This document shows, piece by piece, positions 1 through 10,751 of a stretch of DNA of 64,000 bases (its first letter is position 1; the number at the start of each line of letters is the position of its first letter). Location of the stretch: the NCBI GenBank assembly GCA_008704415.1, contig VXIS01000063.1, forward strand, positions 113,700-177,699, written 5' to 3'. The notes beneath the pieces are model-generated. The model worked only from the letters and a program-made list of their open reading frames with translations. It made no database searches and was not told where the DNA came from. This stretch comes from Sphaerosporella brunnea (Eukaryota > Ascomycota > Pezizomycetes > Pezizales > Pyronemataceae). The position numbers and the translations under genes are program-made.

Positions 1-266
1 CGTCAAAATTCATCGTAAATTGGAAGCTTCCACTTGCGGTCAGATCCGTCGCAAAAAACGCTATCTAGCACGTCTTGGAGGGCTTGCTGGGCCGTCATGA
101 TGTTGAGAGAGTTGAAACGGTGATGCTGAATATCCAGCGTTGCCACACAACGCCACACATCAGCCTCCCACTCCCCTACCCAGCTACCCCTCCGGGACGT
201 GCTGGATCGCGTTTTTTGCAACGAATTTGACTACAAGTGGGAGCTTCTCATTTACGAATTTTGACG
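1..266. repeat. Diverged inverted repeat at the window edge
   Basis: Positions 1-82 and about 187-266 are inverted copies of each other with a spacer of about 100 bp. Both contain the run GCAAAAAACGC and the block AGCACGTC. Differences between the arms are mostly C/T or G/A transitions plus a 2-bp indel. The left arm touches the window edge, so the element may extend further. This looks like an old MITE or fold-back element; no coding sequence is evident. Confidence 0.6.
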
Positions 267-858
267 GCCGAGTTTCTATTTTCGCGGTTTTTTGTTGTGC
301 GGGCCAATCAGAAAATCCGGAGCTTGGCACTCGGCCGCGCGAGTATGGTATGTCCCGAGTGACATGTAGTGATTACGAAGCACTCACTGCAATCTTGTTT
401 AAGGGCAGGCGCTGCATTGAAGCATCCGTAGTACTCCATCTATTCCGGTTGATCCAAGAGACTGTTCTTTTTATGGGAACGGAAGACAGCGATCGGGGAG
501 AAGGAATGTCAGAGAGTATAGAGATCACAGCACGCAGACTTGAAATTGTGATAGCGAGAACACGCATTTCGAAATAGGTCGCCGGCTAAAACAAATGAGC
601 GTTGGACTTGGTTTCTCAACGCCGCAGCATACCTAGATCGATAACAGGTTGGTTCTTTCTGAATTTTCTGCACGTAGTGATTAATCATGAAGCTCTGATG
701 GATTAGATAAGATACCTCACGCCTTGACTAGCTGTCTTTTTTTGCCTCTCACCTTCGACCTCCCTCTTTCACGCCGCACGACACACACCTACCAACATCA
801 CAATCTTCGCGTCGCCGCCCACATCAACGCGCCTCGTGCGCAACCCTGACAACCCATA
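267..858. other. Intergenic / TRF4 leader
   Basis: No convincing gene. The last 120 bases before the ATG at 859 are C/T-rich (CTTTTTTTGCCTCTC, then CACACACC and CCACATCAACGCG), typical of a fungal promoter and leader. The short reading frames here have no recognisable composition. Confidence 0.5.
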
Positions 859-3557
859 ATGGCTTCAAACGGCGATTCATACCGTCCCTCACCACGGCAC
901 CGCGACCGCTCACGCTCACCTTCTCGCTTTACTGGCAACAACAACTCGCGCTACCGCGAGCGCGAGTTTGAATTCGATGGAGGCCGTCGGATGCCGCCCA
1001 GATCGCGCGACATGGAACCTGACCGTGGCAACAGGGATAGCTACCGACCACAGCATTACCACAGGGGAGGAAGAGGCGCCGGACGGGGTGGAAGGGGCGG
1101 GTTGCCTTTTAAGAAAAAGCTTCCCTTACCCGCTCATGATCGCCCTATCCTTAGCTTTGACTACAAAGAGAAAACCCCAGAACTCATGCCTGGCATGATT
1201 ACGGCGGGGTTTGAGTTGGTTCATAATGAGGAAGAGCTGGGGTCTCAGGAAGAGGGGGGATCTCGGGCAGAGGAGGTGCCAATGGAATACAGTGAAGATG
1301 ATGCGCCCGCTGCTACTGCTGCGCCAGGACATATAGCTTCAGGAGAGACGCCTGTGTCAACAACTCCAGTGCAGGAAGGGGGAAAGGTTGCTACTGTATT
1401 GGTTTCCGTTGCCAATGATGCCGACAAGAAGCTAGATGTTGTGGAGGGCAAGGAGTTCGTTGAGGCGGACAAAAAGCGGACGGACGTTATCGCCATGATC
1501 CGACAGGCAAAGGCGAAGGCCGCTGCTGAGAAGGAAGTAAAGAAAGACAGCGTCGCTGCCAATGACGACTTTATCTCGCTTAACTTCGACGACGACAAGT
1601 CACAGCAGAAGTCCGAGTCCGAGTCGGATGAGGAGCATGGATACGATGATCACAGGAAGAGACGGAAGCTCAATGATAGTACCAAGGCTACCCCAGAACT
1701 TCCTGAGGATGCCCCAAGGCATTTCTCGCACAGAGAATTGCTCCATGGACCTTATGTGCCCAAGGAGTCGAGTGATGGCGGTCCACCAGGTGTGGCACCA
1801 GGAGTCGGTCCGCTTTCCCGAGCTGGAAAGCTGCCGCCCCCACCTGGCCCTAGCCGAGATGTGCGCGCAGCCCTGGGGAAGAGGAGAAGAGATCGCAAGG
1901 ATTCTCCCTCCGATTATGACAGCTATGACGACTATGAAGAGGACCGTGATGTGGAGCTAGCTGGTGTTGAATTTGACTTCGATGGACCTGATGTCCCGCC
2001 TACCAGGAAGAGGAAGCATGATCTTATCTCTTCAGGTAAACAGAAGGCTGATGGCAACATTACTCGGCAGTGGAAGGTCAAGCCAGGAGTTGATTCTACC
2101 CCGTGGATGCACGGAGCCGTTGATCACTCTCGTTCTCTGAACATGACTAGATGGTACGTTTTCTCCCAACTGTTTTGTAACGGAGACTCATGAGCTATTG
2201 CAGGCTTCACAATGAGATCATCGACTTTGTCGAATACATCAAGCCAAAACCATACGAACATGCAGTCCGCCGGTTTGTGATTCAACGTCTTCGTGACGTG
2301 GCACGTAAGCATTTTCATGATGCCGACGTTCGCGTGTTCGGATCCTTTGCGGCCGAACTATACCTTCCGACGTCCGACATAGATCTTGTCATCATCTCTA
2401 GAGACTATGCCCGTGACGATGACCCTAAATATGATAACAGGAATCGTCTCTTCAGCTTTAAGGCAGCTCTTTTGCATTCCCGTGTCGCTGAGCCAGATAG
2501 CATTACTGTTATCGCCAATGCAAAGGTCCCACTCGTCAAATACAAGGACTCAATAAGTGGTTTCAGCGTCGACGTCTCATTTGAGAACAAAACTGGGCTG
2601 GTCGCGAATGGCACGTTCAGTACTTGGCGTGAGAGGTATCCGTGTCTTCCACTCTTGCTTACCCTTGTAAAACAATTTATAGCCATGAGAGGCTTGAACG
2701 AAGTTTACATCGGAGGCGTAGGGTCTTTCACGTTGACATGTCTCATCGTCTCACTCTTTCAGCAGCTTCCATCTGTCGCTAGTGGAGACATCAACCCTTC
2801 CGACAACCTCGGAGTCATGTTGCTCGAGTTCCTCGAGCTTTATGGAAAACGCTTCAACACGCGCAACGTGGGTATCCGGGTTGACGACGTGGCGCCTAGC
2901 TACTTCCCTCGAGGACAGCTCCATCCAAAGCCGTCGCGCCCAAAGCCATCAGACGAATGGATCCTCGCGATTCAGGACCCCAACACTCCTGACAACAACA
3001 TCGCGCGCCCGTCGTATATGGTCAACTTGGTGCTAGACTGCTTCGGAGACGCGTATGACGTCCTCACGACGCATATGGCCGCCCTCGATGTCATGGATTT
3101 TGAACGCCGCAAGGGCCGCTCCCTCCTTGGCCGCATCATTGGCGGTGATTACTCCCACATCGAACAGGCCCGCCAGAAACTCAGGCGCGTCTACCTCGAC
3201 CGTATAGGCTATGAGGCGGATTTGCGCGAGCTTGCTCCTGGCGAGACCCTTGCTCAGCCGCCTTTGCCGCCCGGCCCCCCGCCGAGATCTCCCTCTCCCC
3301 CTCCCCCTCCTCCTCCCCCGAGGAACGGGGCCAACGGTCAGAGAGGCAGGGATAACAGGAACCGCGGCGGCATTGGCAGTGCGGGTAAGGGAAGGGGCGG
3401 TGTCGCAAGGGGCGCCAAGAGACAGGCCATCCAAATCGAAAATGACGATGCACTCGAGAGGATGCGCGGTGGCAACAACAGTCGTCGCGGTGGCAGAGGT
3501 GACGGCGGCCGATACAACGGCACTGGCGGAAGAAACGACCCTATCACTTTGGAGTAG
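859..3557 (+). CDS. TRF4: Trf4/Cid14-type non-canonical poly(A) polymerase (TRAMP complex)
   Basis: Predicted nuclear poly(A) polymerase of the TRAMP complex, which adds short A-tails to aberrant RNAs for exosome decay. Two exons, 859-2153 and 2204-3557, joined across a 50-nt GTACGT...CAG intron inside a Trp codon; 882 aa. The N-terminal 430 residues are low-complexity: SR/RGG near residues 10-85, then acidic and Lys-rich. The nucleotidyltransferase core follows, with the FGSF motif at about 477-480, catalytic Asp490 and Asp492 (TSDIDLV) and a third Asp near 555. Next come the central domain (LVKQFIAMRGLN) and the PAP-associated segment (NLGVMLLEFLELYGKRF, about 633-649). The C-terminus is proline- and RGG-rich. 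The ATG at 859 gives an open N-terminus after a pyrimidine-rich leader. No RRM is visible, as expected for Trf4 rather than canonical Pap1. Confidence 0.9.
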
Positions 3558-4365
3558 TGGTCCAGAGGGATGGGCTATTACCACGGTCGTGGTTCGATAT
3601 AGAAGATGCAGCATTCATCCTGATGGATGACTTGTCTTATCTATCACGGACGGCTTCCAAATGCATTGTCCTTATCATTGTCTCTTTTAAAAAATAACCC
3701 TGGGCTTTTCTTTTCTTCAGTGTCCATAGTTCTTTCTACCTAGGGCTTTTCTTCTCTTCTTTTCTTTTTCGTTTTCTTTTTCATTTTTCCCCCCGAGTTG
3801 CCTTGCTGCCTTGCTATGCATGCCGCTGTCCTTCCGATTTGTAGATGTGAGCCGGTTGGAGGGGGGTTTTCGGTTTAGATGGAGCCGTGCTTAGTAGTAC
3901 CTATTGTGGTTCAGTTCGTGCTTTCCCTTCCTCTTTTTATGTGTTGTGTGTGGGGAGTCATCGGTTGTGGAACTATGAAAATGTGCGGTGGCGCTGCTGG
4001 TGTAAATTTGAGAAGCGCGGCGGCCTGTGAAGGCATCGAGCTTGCTTTGCGGGCTGGTTGAAAGCAAATGCATTAGCGGCGGCCTGGGACTAAAACACTC
4101 TTCCGAGCTCAAGTTACATACAGTCTTGATATTTCCAGCGTCGGTGCCGGTAGGTAAGCACTTGGAAACGTAGGAATTGCTCTCTTCTGAGTTGACGTTA
4201 CAAAGAGCCGTCTTTTGAAAGGACAAAACGATTTGTTGAAATTGTTATTTTCATACACACAACCTCCCAAAAAAAAACAAAAAACAAAAAAAAAAAAAAA
4301 AACATAGAAATCAGATGTACAAACTAATACTACAATTTCATTGAAACCCCCTCTTCTCTCTTTCT
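3558..4365. other. Intergenic, two convergent 3' ends
   Basis: Holds the 3' regions of TRF4 (+) and the Rds1-like gene (-). It contains T-rich tracts at 3700-3790 and an A-rich tract at 4268-4303. No further gene seen. Confidence 0.5.
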
Positions 4366-5716
4366 TCAACCCGCCTGATAAATCGCCGGACCAGCCCTCA
4401 CATGCGGCAAAATCGCCGAGATATTATACGGCGTGACATACAAGTCGGTATCTGTGAGCGCCACAAAGATAGTGCCGTTGTTGAGGGGATTGTTAACATC
4501 GTACAACGTAGCATCTGGCTGTCGCGCCATGGCAGTCCCGTTTAATCCCGGAGGGCCGCCGGCGAGTTGGAAACCGAGTTGACCGTCTTCCAAGTCGTCG
4601 AAGGCATCGCGGTACGGAGTGCGGCCATTTCCAGCGACGCCGCCGCCGTACGACACATTGTAGAGCGGGGTGTAGGTCACGTTGAGCTGCGAGATCCACG
4701 CGGCGAAGAGGGGGTCGCCCGCTGTGCTTTGCGTGACGTAGCTGTCGTTTGGACCCACTGCTTTCCCGGGGGCTTCGAAAAGGAATTGTACTTCCATCCC
4801 TGGACAGGAGAGCTGTGTGCGATTGTGCGTGATTGCGGGGCCGTAGAGGGGGTCGATGCCGCTCGGGTTGTTCGTTACGGTCAATGCTGGGAAATTCTGC
4901 CATGGCAGAGGCGGTGCGCCGGGTGGGCACGACTTGATATGGGGCGCCAGCAACGTCCAGGCGAAAGATTGTGGAATGCCCACTTGGAAGAATTCGGGCA
5001 TCGGGAAAAGACCTTCGAATTGCCGGAATATCATCTGCTGCCGCGCCTCAGTCGTGATTGACTGGAGGAGCAGCTGAGCGGCAGCGCGTGAATCGAGGTG
5101 GGGGAGGAAGCCATAGACTCCTGCTTCGCCCCACCGGGTGAGCTTTTGGCAGAAGGAAACGAATTCGGTGACGTTGGTGAAGGGGTATTGGTATGTGCAT
5201 CGAGGGGGGTGGTTAGGACCAAGAATGTTGGAAATCATTTTTGCGTGACCTTGATATGTCAATATGAGATTGTATAATGCCCAAGAAGGAAAACATACCA
5301 ACTTCCTGATCCGCCATAAATGCAATCAAGGACCGATCATCATCCGTGAGGCCAGCATCGTCAAAATCTTTGGTCGTAAAGTTGTTGAGACCAAAGTCGA
5401 ACAAATCCAGCTCGATCCACTCTTGATACAACACCAACGCCAACGAAAACCAGTCGAAATCGGACATTGCCTGGTACACGGGAATGTCTGTGACATTAGT
5501 ACCGTTGCCGCCGGCGGGGAAATATGGCATTGCCAACGGCTGGGTAAGGTTGCCAGTATTCGGGTATGTGTTGAACTCCTCCGGAGGATTGCCGCTTGGT
5601 ATTTCGCCAGGCGTGCCCGTAGCACTGGTTGGGACTTCGGTCGTACTTACGGCTATCTGGGGCATGCTGTGCACCGATAGAGCAAAGAGGCCTGCAAAAA
5701 GAAGACTCAGAAGCAT
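4366..5716 (-). CDS. Rds1-like secreted stress-response protein (ferritin-like domain family)
   Basis: Resembles fungal Rds1-type proteins, named after the Schizosaccharomyces pombe stress-response protein rds1, which carry a ferritin-like helical domain. Biochemical activity is not established. Two exons, 5716-5299 and 5249-4366, with a 48-nt intron (GTATGT...AAG) splitting a Gly codon; 433 aa. The N-terminus has a hydrophobic signal peptide of about 18 residues (MLLSLLFAGLFALSV). The conserved helices include DFDWFSLALVLYQEWIELDL, then ADQEVGHAKMISNILG spanning the splice junction. The C-terminal half is rich in N-x-S/T sites, consistent with secretion and glycosylation. The next gene upstream is more than 2 kb away. 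Confidence 0.8.
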
Positions 5717-7940
5717 AGCGGACGAGGGTGGATGTGTCCGTGGGTGAAGGAAAAACCCATAGGAAGCCCCGGCTGGCAGAAGTTATATCCAACCCCCCAA
5801 GCCGCCTTGTCGAGGACCGCGTATACTGATGCTGTGATTGTGACGCCATGCTACTTCCGCGGGGTGACATAGGATGATGCAGACACGCAATCTTCGGAGC
5901 TCCACAAACCTTTTCTCAACCCGCGGGGCTCGCTTCGGGGCGGGAGTGATGTGAATGTTATTTTTTTTCCCCCCCAGATGGCGAAACGAACGAATCAGAG
6001 AAACAAAGGGACCTTGCACAAAGGCATTTTTAGGGTCATTGACGAATTGCCCATTTTAGGCCGAGGCAGATCATGCTTAAGATTGATCTTATCGCAAGGC
6101 TGACGCGTGGTCCCCGCGGAAGATCGTCGACACGGATAAACCCCGGCTCCCAGGTGACAGCAGGTGAGGGTTATGTCATGAGTTCTGGGTCTGCTTCTTG
6201 GTCAGCTTTTGCTACAGTGAGAAGCGGACGGACCATCTAGACACGGTTCCCCCGAAAAAAATGAATGTCGCCAGAGCGAACTGGCCTGGAGATTCAATCG
6301 ATGTTGCGTCACGAAGCTCCACCGAGGAAGGCCGGGTTCCGTTGTGGTGGGGGTTGACATCAAGGTCGATTCCGAATTCCGACCGAGAGCGAAATAGCAT
6401 GACGAAAAGCGACGCAATCGATGGATATCCGAATGACACGTGGGCGATTGATTTTACGTGCGTCTCGAGTTGGCGGAGAGCAAAGCAATGATGCCTCTGG
6501 CAATGCATGCAATGCAACTAACTATCCACAACCGACATCCTCGAGACCGAACTGATCGCCTGTTTCACCGCGCGAGAGGGCTGGATCCGAGTGCGAGTAG
6601 GCGTTGCAGATTTCGATGCAGTCCAAGTCGAGATGTAAGCTGAGCAGACGCAAGCAATTATGCGAGCTGTGGAACGACAGGACGCTGGGCATCGTGGATT
6701 CAGCAGCCCCCACAGCTCAGCTGAAAGAGAGAAACGGGGCGCCTGATCGCTCTCTCCCAGAATGCTTCAGCCACCGAAAGAGACGCACCATTTGCCTGCA
6801 GGAATCAACCGTCCTCTGCACGAGCGCAAGGCTGCCTGTCGTGCGAAGAGACGCTGCACAAATCACATAGGTAGAGTGCATACTGCACGAGATGGCGCTT
6901 CAGCCCAATAAGGCCCCGCTCTTCGGGTTGTTTTTGGGGCACGTCAAGTATCTACACGTACATAGGAGGCATGTACGCACACTGCAATATGTGCAATCTG
7001 AAACGCAGCCAGCAATACATACTCGCAGCGAGTACATGCCTCATACCCCATATTGCACGGCGATCTATCGCAGGCGATGTTCCAGAACCCCCCCCCGGTG
7101 GTTTTGTCTCGCTTCAAACACCAATGGCAATCTGCGCTCGCACCAGCCAACAACAACGCAAAACTTCTTCGCACGCCGGAGAAGTCGACGCGGCTGAGCT
7201 TGGAGCTGCTTTGCTCTCCAGCTCTGCAACACTAACCGGGCCACCTGCGCTTCCCACTGAGCCTTTCTCTGCCTTCCTTCTCCTCGACTGCTGTTGCCTT
7301 CGTGCTTGCTCTCTCCCGCCTTCTCTGTACCCCCCAGCCCCCCCCCCCCCCCCGAGTCCGGTACCAATACCTGCAAAATACTCATAGCAATTATATTGCC
7401 CGCTGTTTCCCGCCCCACTCTCCATGTGGCTTGTGCTGCGCATGCACTCGTCCGTTAGCACCTAGCTGAACGAGCTTGGTCCGCAAAGCCAGCCAGCGTG
7501 AGTTGACGTTGACGTGTGTGTCTGGGGCCAACTGGATGAGAGCTAACGACATTGAACAAAAGATCAGCGAGGAAGCCCGTGCTGGGCGGGAAAGTAGAAC
7601 GCCAAAAACCCAGCCACTGCGGTACTTCCACGACGAGACGGAAGACCTCACCTCCCGGACGCCGAGAGTCTGGCTTTTTGATGGACGACATCATCGGACC
7701 ACAACAATAACAAACAAACACGGGTGGCCCCTCCTTCTACGCCTCCTCCTCCTCCTCCTCCTCCTCCGCCTCTGCCTCTGCCTTCTTCCCCCCACCATCC
7801 ACCGGCCTCGAAGCTAGACGACACCCGAGCAACAATCAACAAGTCAACTATCAAAATCACAGTTCGTGCCCCTCCTCTATCACAACACCCGGATCGGCGC
7901 GGAAGCGGCAGCGGAACGGAATCGGAACGGACTGACAGCG
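5717..7940. other. Long intergenic region without a recognised gene
   Basis: About 2.2 kb between divergent genes. Short frames in this interval lack protein-like composition. Landmarks are a run of about 14 C at 7347-7360 and a CTC-repeat pyrimidine tract at 7740-7770 that is probably in the leader of the next gene. No RNA gene seen. Confidence 0.4.
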
Positions 7941-9617
7941 ATGATGTTAGGTGCTATGTATAGCGCATTGGTTTTCGGGCTGCTCGCGCTGTCGGTGCTT
8001 TCGGTGGGTGCCGCCCTCGATGCGCCGCAGATCGCGGAACGCCATCTCGCTCTACAAGTCAAGCGCCAAATTGTTTCCAACACGGTAATTATCAGCACGG
8101 TTTTGGACACCGTGACGAGATCCGCCGAACCCACGGTGGTCGTATCTACCAGAACGGCCAACCCCGTTACCGTCACTGCTGGAAGTAGTAGTTCTGATAG
8201 TGCGAACTCTCCGGGAACGACATTGACGGTTCGTATTTCTTGGGCCATTTTGTTGCGTTGGTTTCGAAGGCTGATCTCTGATTTTTGTTTTGTTTGTTTG
8301 TTTACGTAGAATGCGCCGGCGCCTACTTTGGTATGTTGAATGTCACCACCATGTGTCGGAATAATCGCTAACAATGTTCTATCGCAGACGAGCGATTCGG
8401 TGAGTATGTCTGGGGTCCTTAGCAGTTCCACAATCTCAACCAGTAGCCACATTTCACCTACCACAGTCTCAAATCCTTCTCCAGAAGTTTCAACGACTAA
8501 TTCGAGGACGAATAAGATTTCAACCTCTTCAACCCGCCCAACTCCTACATGTCCGGCGGACTTCTTCGAGTGTGGTACGCAGCTCGGGGGTAAGGATTCG
8601 CTTCATCCAATTCTCAAGTATCGACTGGCTGATAATAGTTGTACAACTCCAGGTGGATGCTGCCGCAACGGTTGGGGGTGTGCATCTAGTGTCTGCATTC
8701 CGCCTATTACCGTAACAGAAACCTCAACTTGCATGCCCAGCTCAACGATGTGCCCGGCTTCTGTCGGCGGCGGCTGCTGTCCTAATGGCTATATCTGTGG
8801 TGCGACTGTTTGTTCGCCCCCTCCCACGACGATTCCTCCAACCATCATCACGGGAGTGGACATCACCATCACACAATCCGGGTCCACGGTCACAGCGACC
8901 ACTATAATCACCAAGGGCTCAGAGCTGCCTATTGACGTCAAGATTACACCTACTGCGAGTTCAACGTCCACTACCTTCGCTCCAGTTTCAACACAAACTG
9001 GTAACAGCCCCTCGAAAGTACCTCAGGGGACTGTCATTGGTGCCGTGGTCGGCGGCGTGGTTATTGTCGCTTTGATCATTGGGGGAATTTTCATATGGAC
9101 TCGCTACAAGGTGAGCAAGAGAGGCAACACTGAAGCTTCGTATCAGGGACGACACCACAGGGGAGACGAGTTTTATGCCGCACCGACCATGAACGCTTAT
9201 GACCCTAACGCGCCTCCCTTGCGTCCCCAAGACACCAGACGCTTCAACGGCTTCAGGCGTCAGCCTCAGCAAGGACCTGGGCAATTCAACTTCTTCCATG
9301 CCCGACCCAAGCCCCCCCCGATCACTACTGCCGCCCCTGTTGAGGCTAAACCGGCTTACCCCCAGAAAGAGCAGGATTATGTCGGCTACGCACCGGTCCC
9401 GCTCGATTCTTCTCCCGTGGAAAAGGAGGCTCAGCCACCAAGGGTTGTCGAGTTGGGCGATACTTCTGTCGACAACCGCGCACAGCGCAACCTGCACGAA
9501 GTTGAGGGAGACAAACCCCGTCGTTGGAGCGGCGGAATTGGACGCCACTTCAAGAAGGGCAGTGGAGGAGGAGGGAGCGACGGAGGATCTTCCGCAGGAG
9601 GAGCCCCGCATTTCTAA
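7941..9617 (+). CDS. Single-pass, Ser/Thr-rich cell-surface protein with Cys-rich segment
   Basis: Predicted type I membrane glycoprotein of the fungal surface; function not recognised, possibly wall sensing. Three exons: 7941-8228, a 21-nt micro-exon at 8310-8330 (AAT GCG CCG GCG CCT ACT TTG) and 8388-9617. All junctions are phase 0; 512 aa. A signal peptide (VFGLLALSVLSVGAAL) follows the ATG at 7941; an in-frame upstream ATG at 7866 would displace it. A Ser/Thr-rich region follows, then two Cys-rich modules ending GGCCRNGWGC and GGGCCPNGYICG. A single membrane helix (GAVVGGVVIVALIIGGIFIW) is followed by a proline-rich cytoplasmic tail of about 170 residues. The arrangement resembles Wsc-like sensors, but no WSC domain is clear. 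Confidence 0.75.
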
Positions 9618-10542
9618 AGCAAGACCATAGTTCTCGGCCGAGAAAGGCGGCCTCTCATAGCACGGCGATATTACGGCACCCACGGGTAAGCAATATTATG
9701 GCCACGCAAGCAGGAGGTGGCTTTGTATTGGAGAAAGTGGTTGTTTCTTAGCCTTCGTTTGTCGATCGTTTTAAACATTTTCCCTTTGTTCACCTGGCCT
9801 TTCTTCGTCTTTGTGTAATACTACAGTCGCTTCATAGTAGCATAGCGGGTTAGGCATCTTGTTTACTCTTTACTTCCTTTTTGTTTTTTCTGCGACATTG
9901 CGTATATCGTTCGTTTTCGGCGTCTATTTTATTACGCTTCTACTATTTTTCTACGTATCTGTCGTTTGCATGGCGTATTCTGGGCGGGTGTTCCCCCCCC
10001 TTTTTTTTTTCTTTGAGCGAGCGGAAAAGTCATTCGCTTTTTTTTTATTTTTTTTTATTTTTGTTTTCTCTCTTGTGTTTTGGGGCTTGGGAAACTTCAT
10101 GGCGTTCGTTTTATAACGGGGTTTTTTTTTTCTGATGATGGTGGGGGAAACTTGACACGAGCCTTTTCTCGTGATGATCGAAAGGACTTATTATAACCAC
10201 AACTACACACGCTAAATATTTTGTGCGGGTTCAACTCCCCCACCCCCGCTTTATCGAGTGAGACACTGTGTTTTCAACCGCGCGGTTATCCGTGGAATGT
10301 GGCACGCATCGACGCAAGTTTCAAGCAAGACGCACCCAGCCTTCCAAATAAGCATAACGTTGACCCAAACTTGAAACCCAAAAATACAAAGATATCATGC
10401 GCGGCCACTTCACAAAACGAGCGAGCGAGCGAGCGTAGTGCATGGAAAAAAAAAATATATAAAAAATCCAGCGGCAGTAGAATACCAAACCGCCGTTCTA
10501 TCGCGGTCTATAGAGCGACGGGAAGGCCCCAGTGAGTGCGTG

Positions 10543-10573
<31 letters not shown>

Positions 10574-10751
10574 TTCAATCATCCCATCAATTCAAAACTC
10601 ATACAGTGGCAGTGCATTGCTCAACAAAGTCAGTGAGTGTGTGGGGGGAGTAGTGGTAAACAACCATGCAACGATGCAGCTGAGAAACAAAAAATGGACA
10701 AAATTACAAAATGATGCTGTAAGTCCCAAAAACTCCCATGACCCAGCCGAC
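9618..10751. other. Intergenic, two convergent 3' ends
   Basis: Very T-rich between 9860 and 10130, with an A run of about 26 at 10543-10568. No gene recognised; these are probably the 3' UTRs of the flanking convergent genes. Confidence 0.45.
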
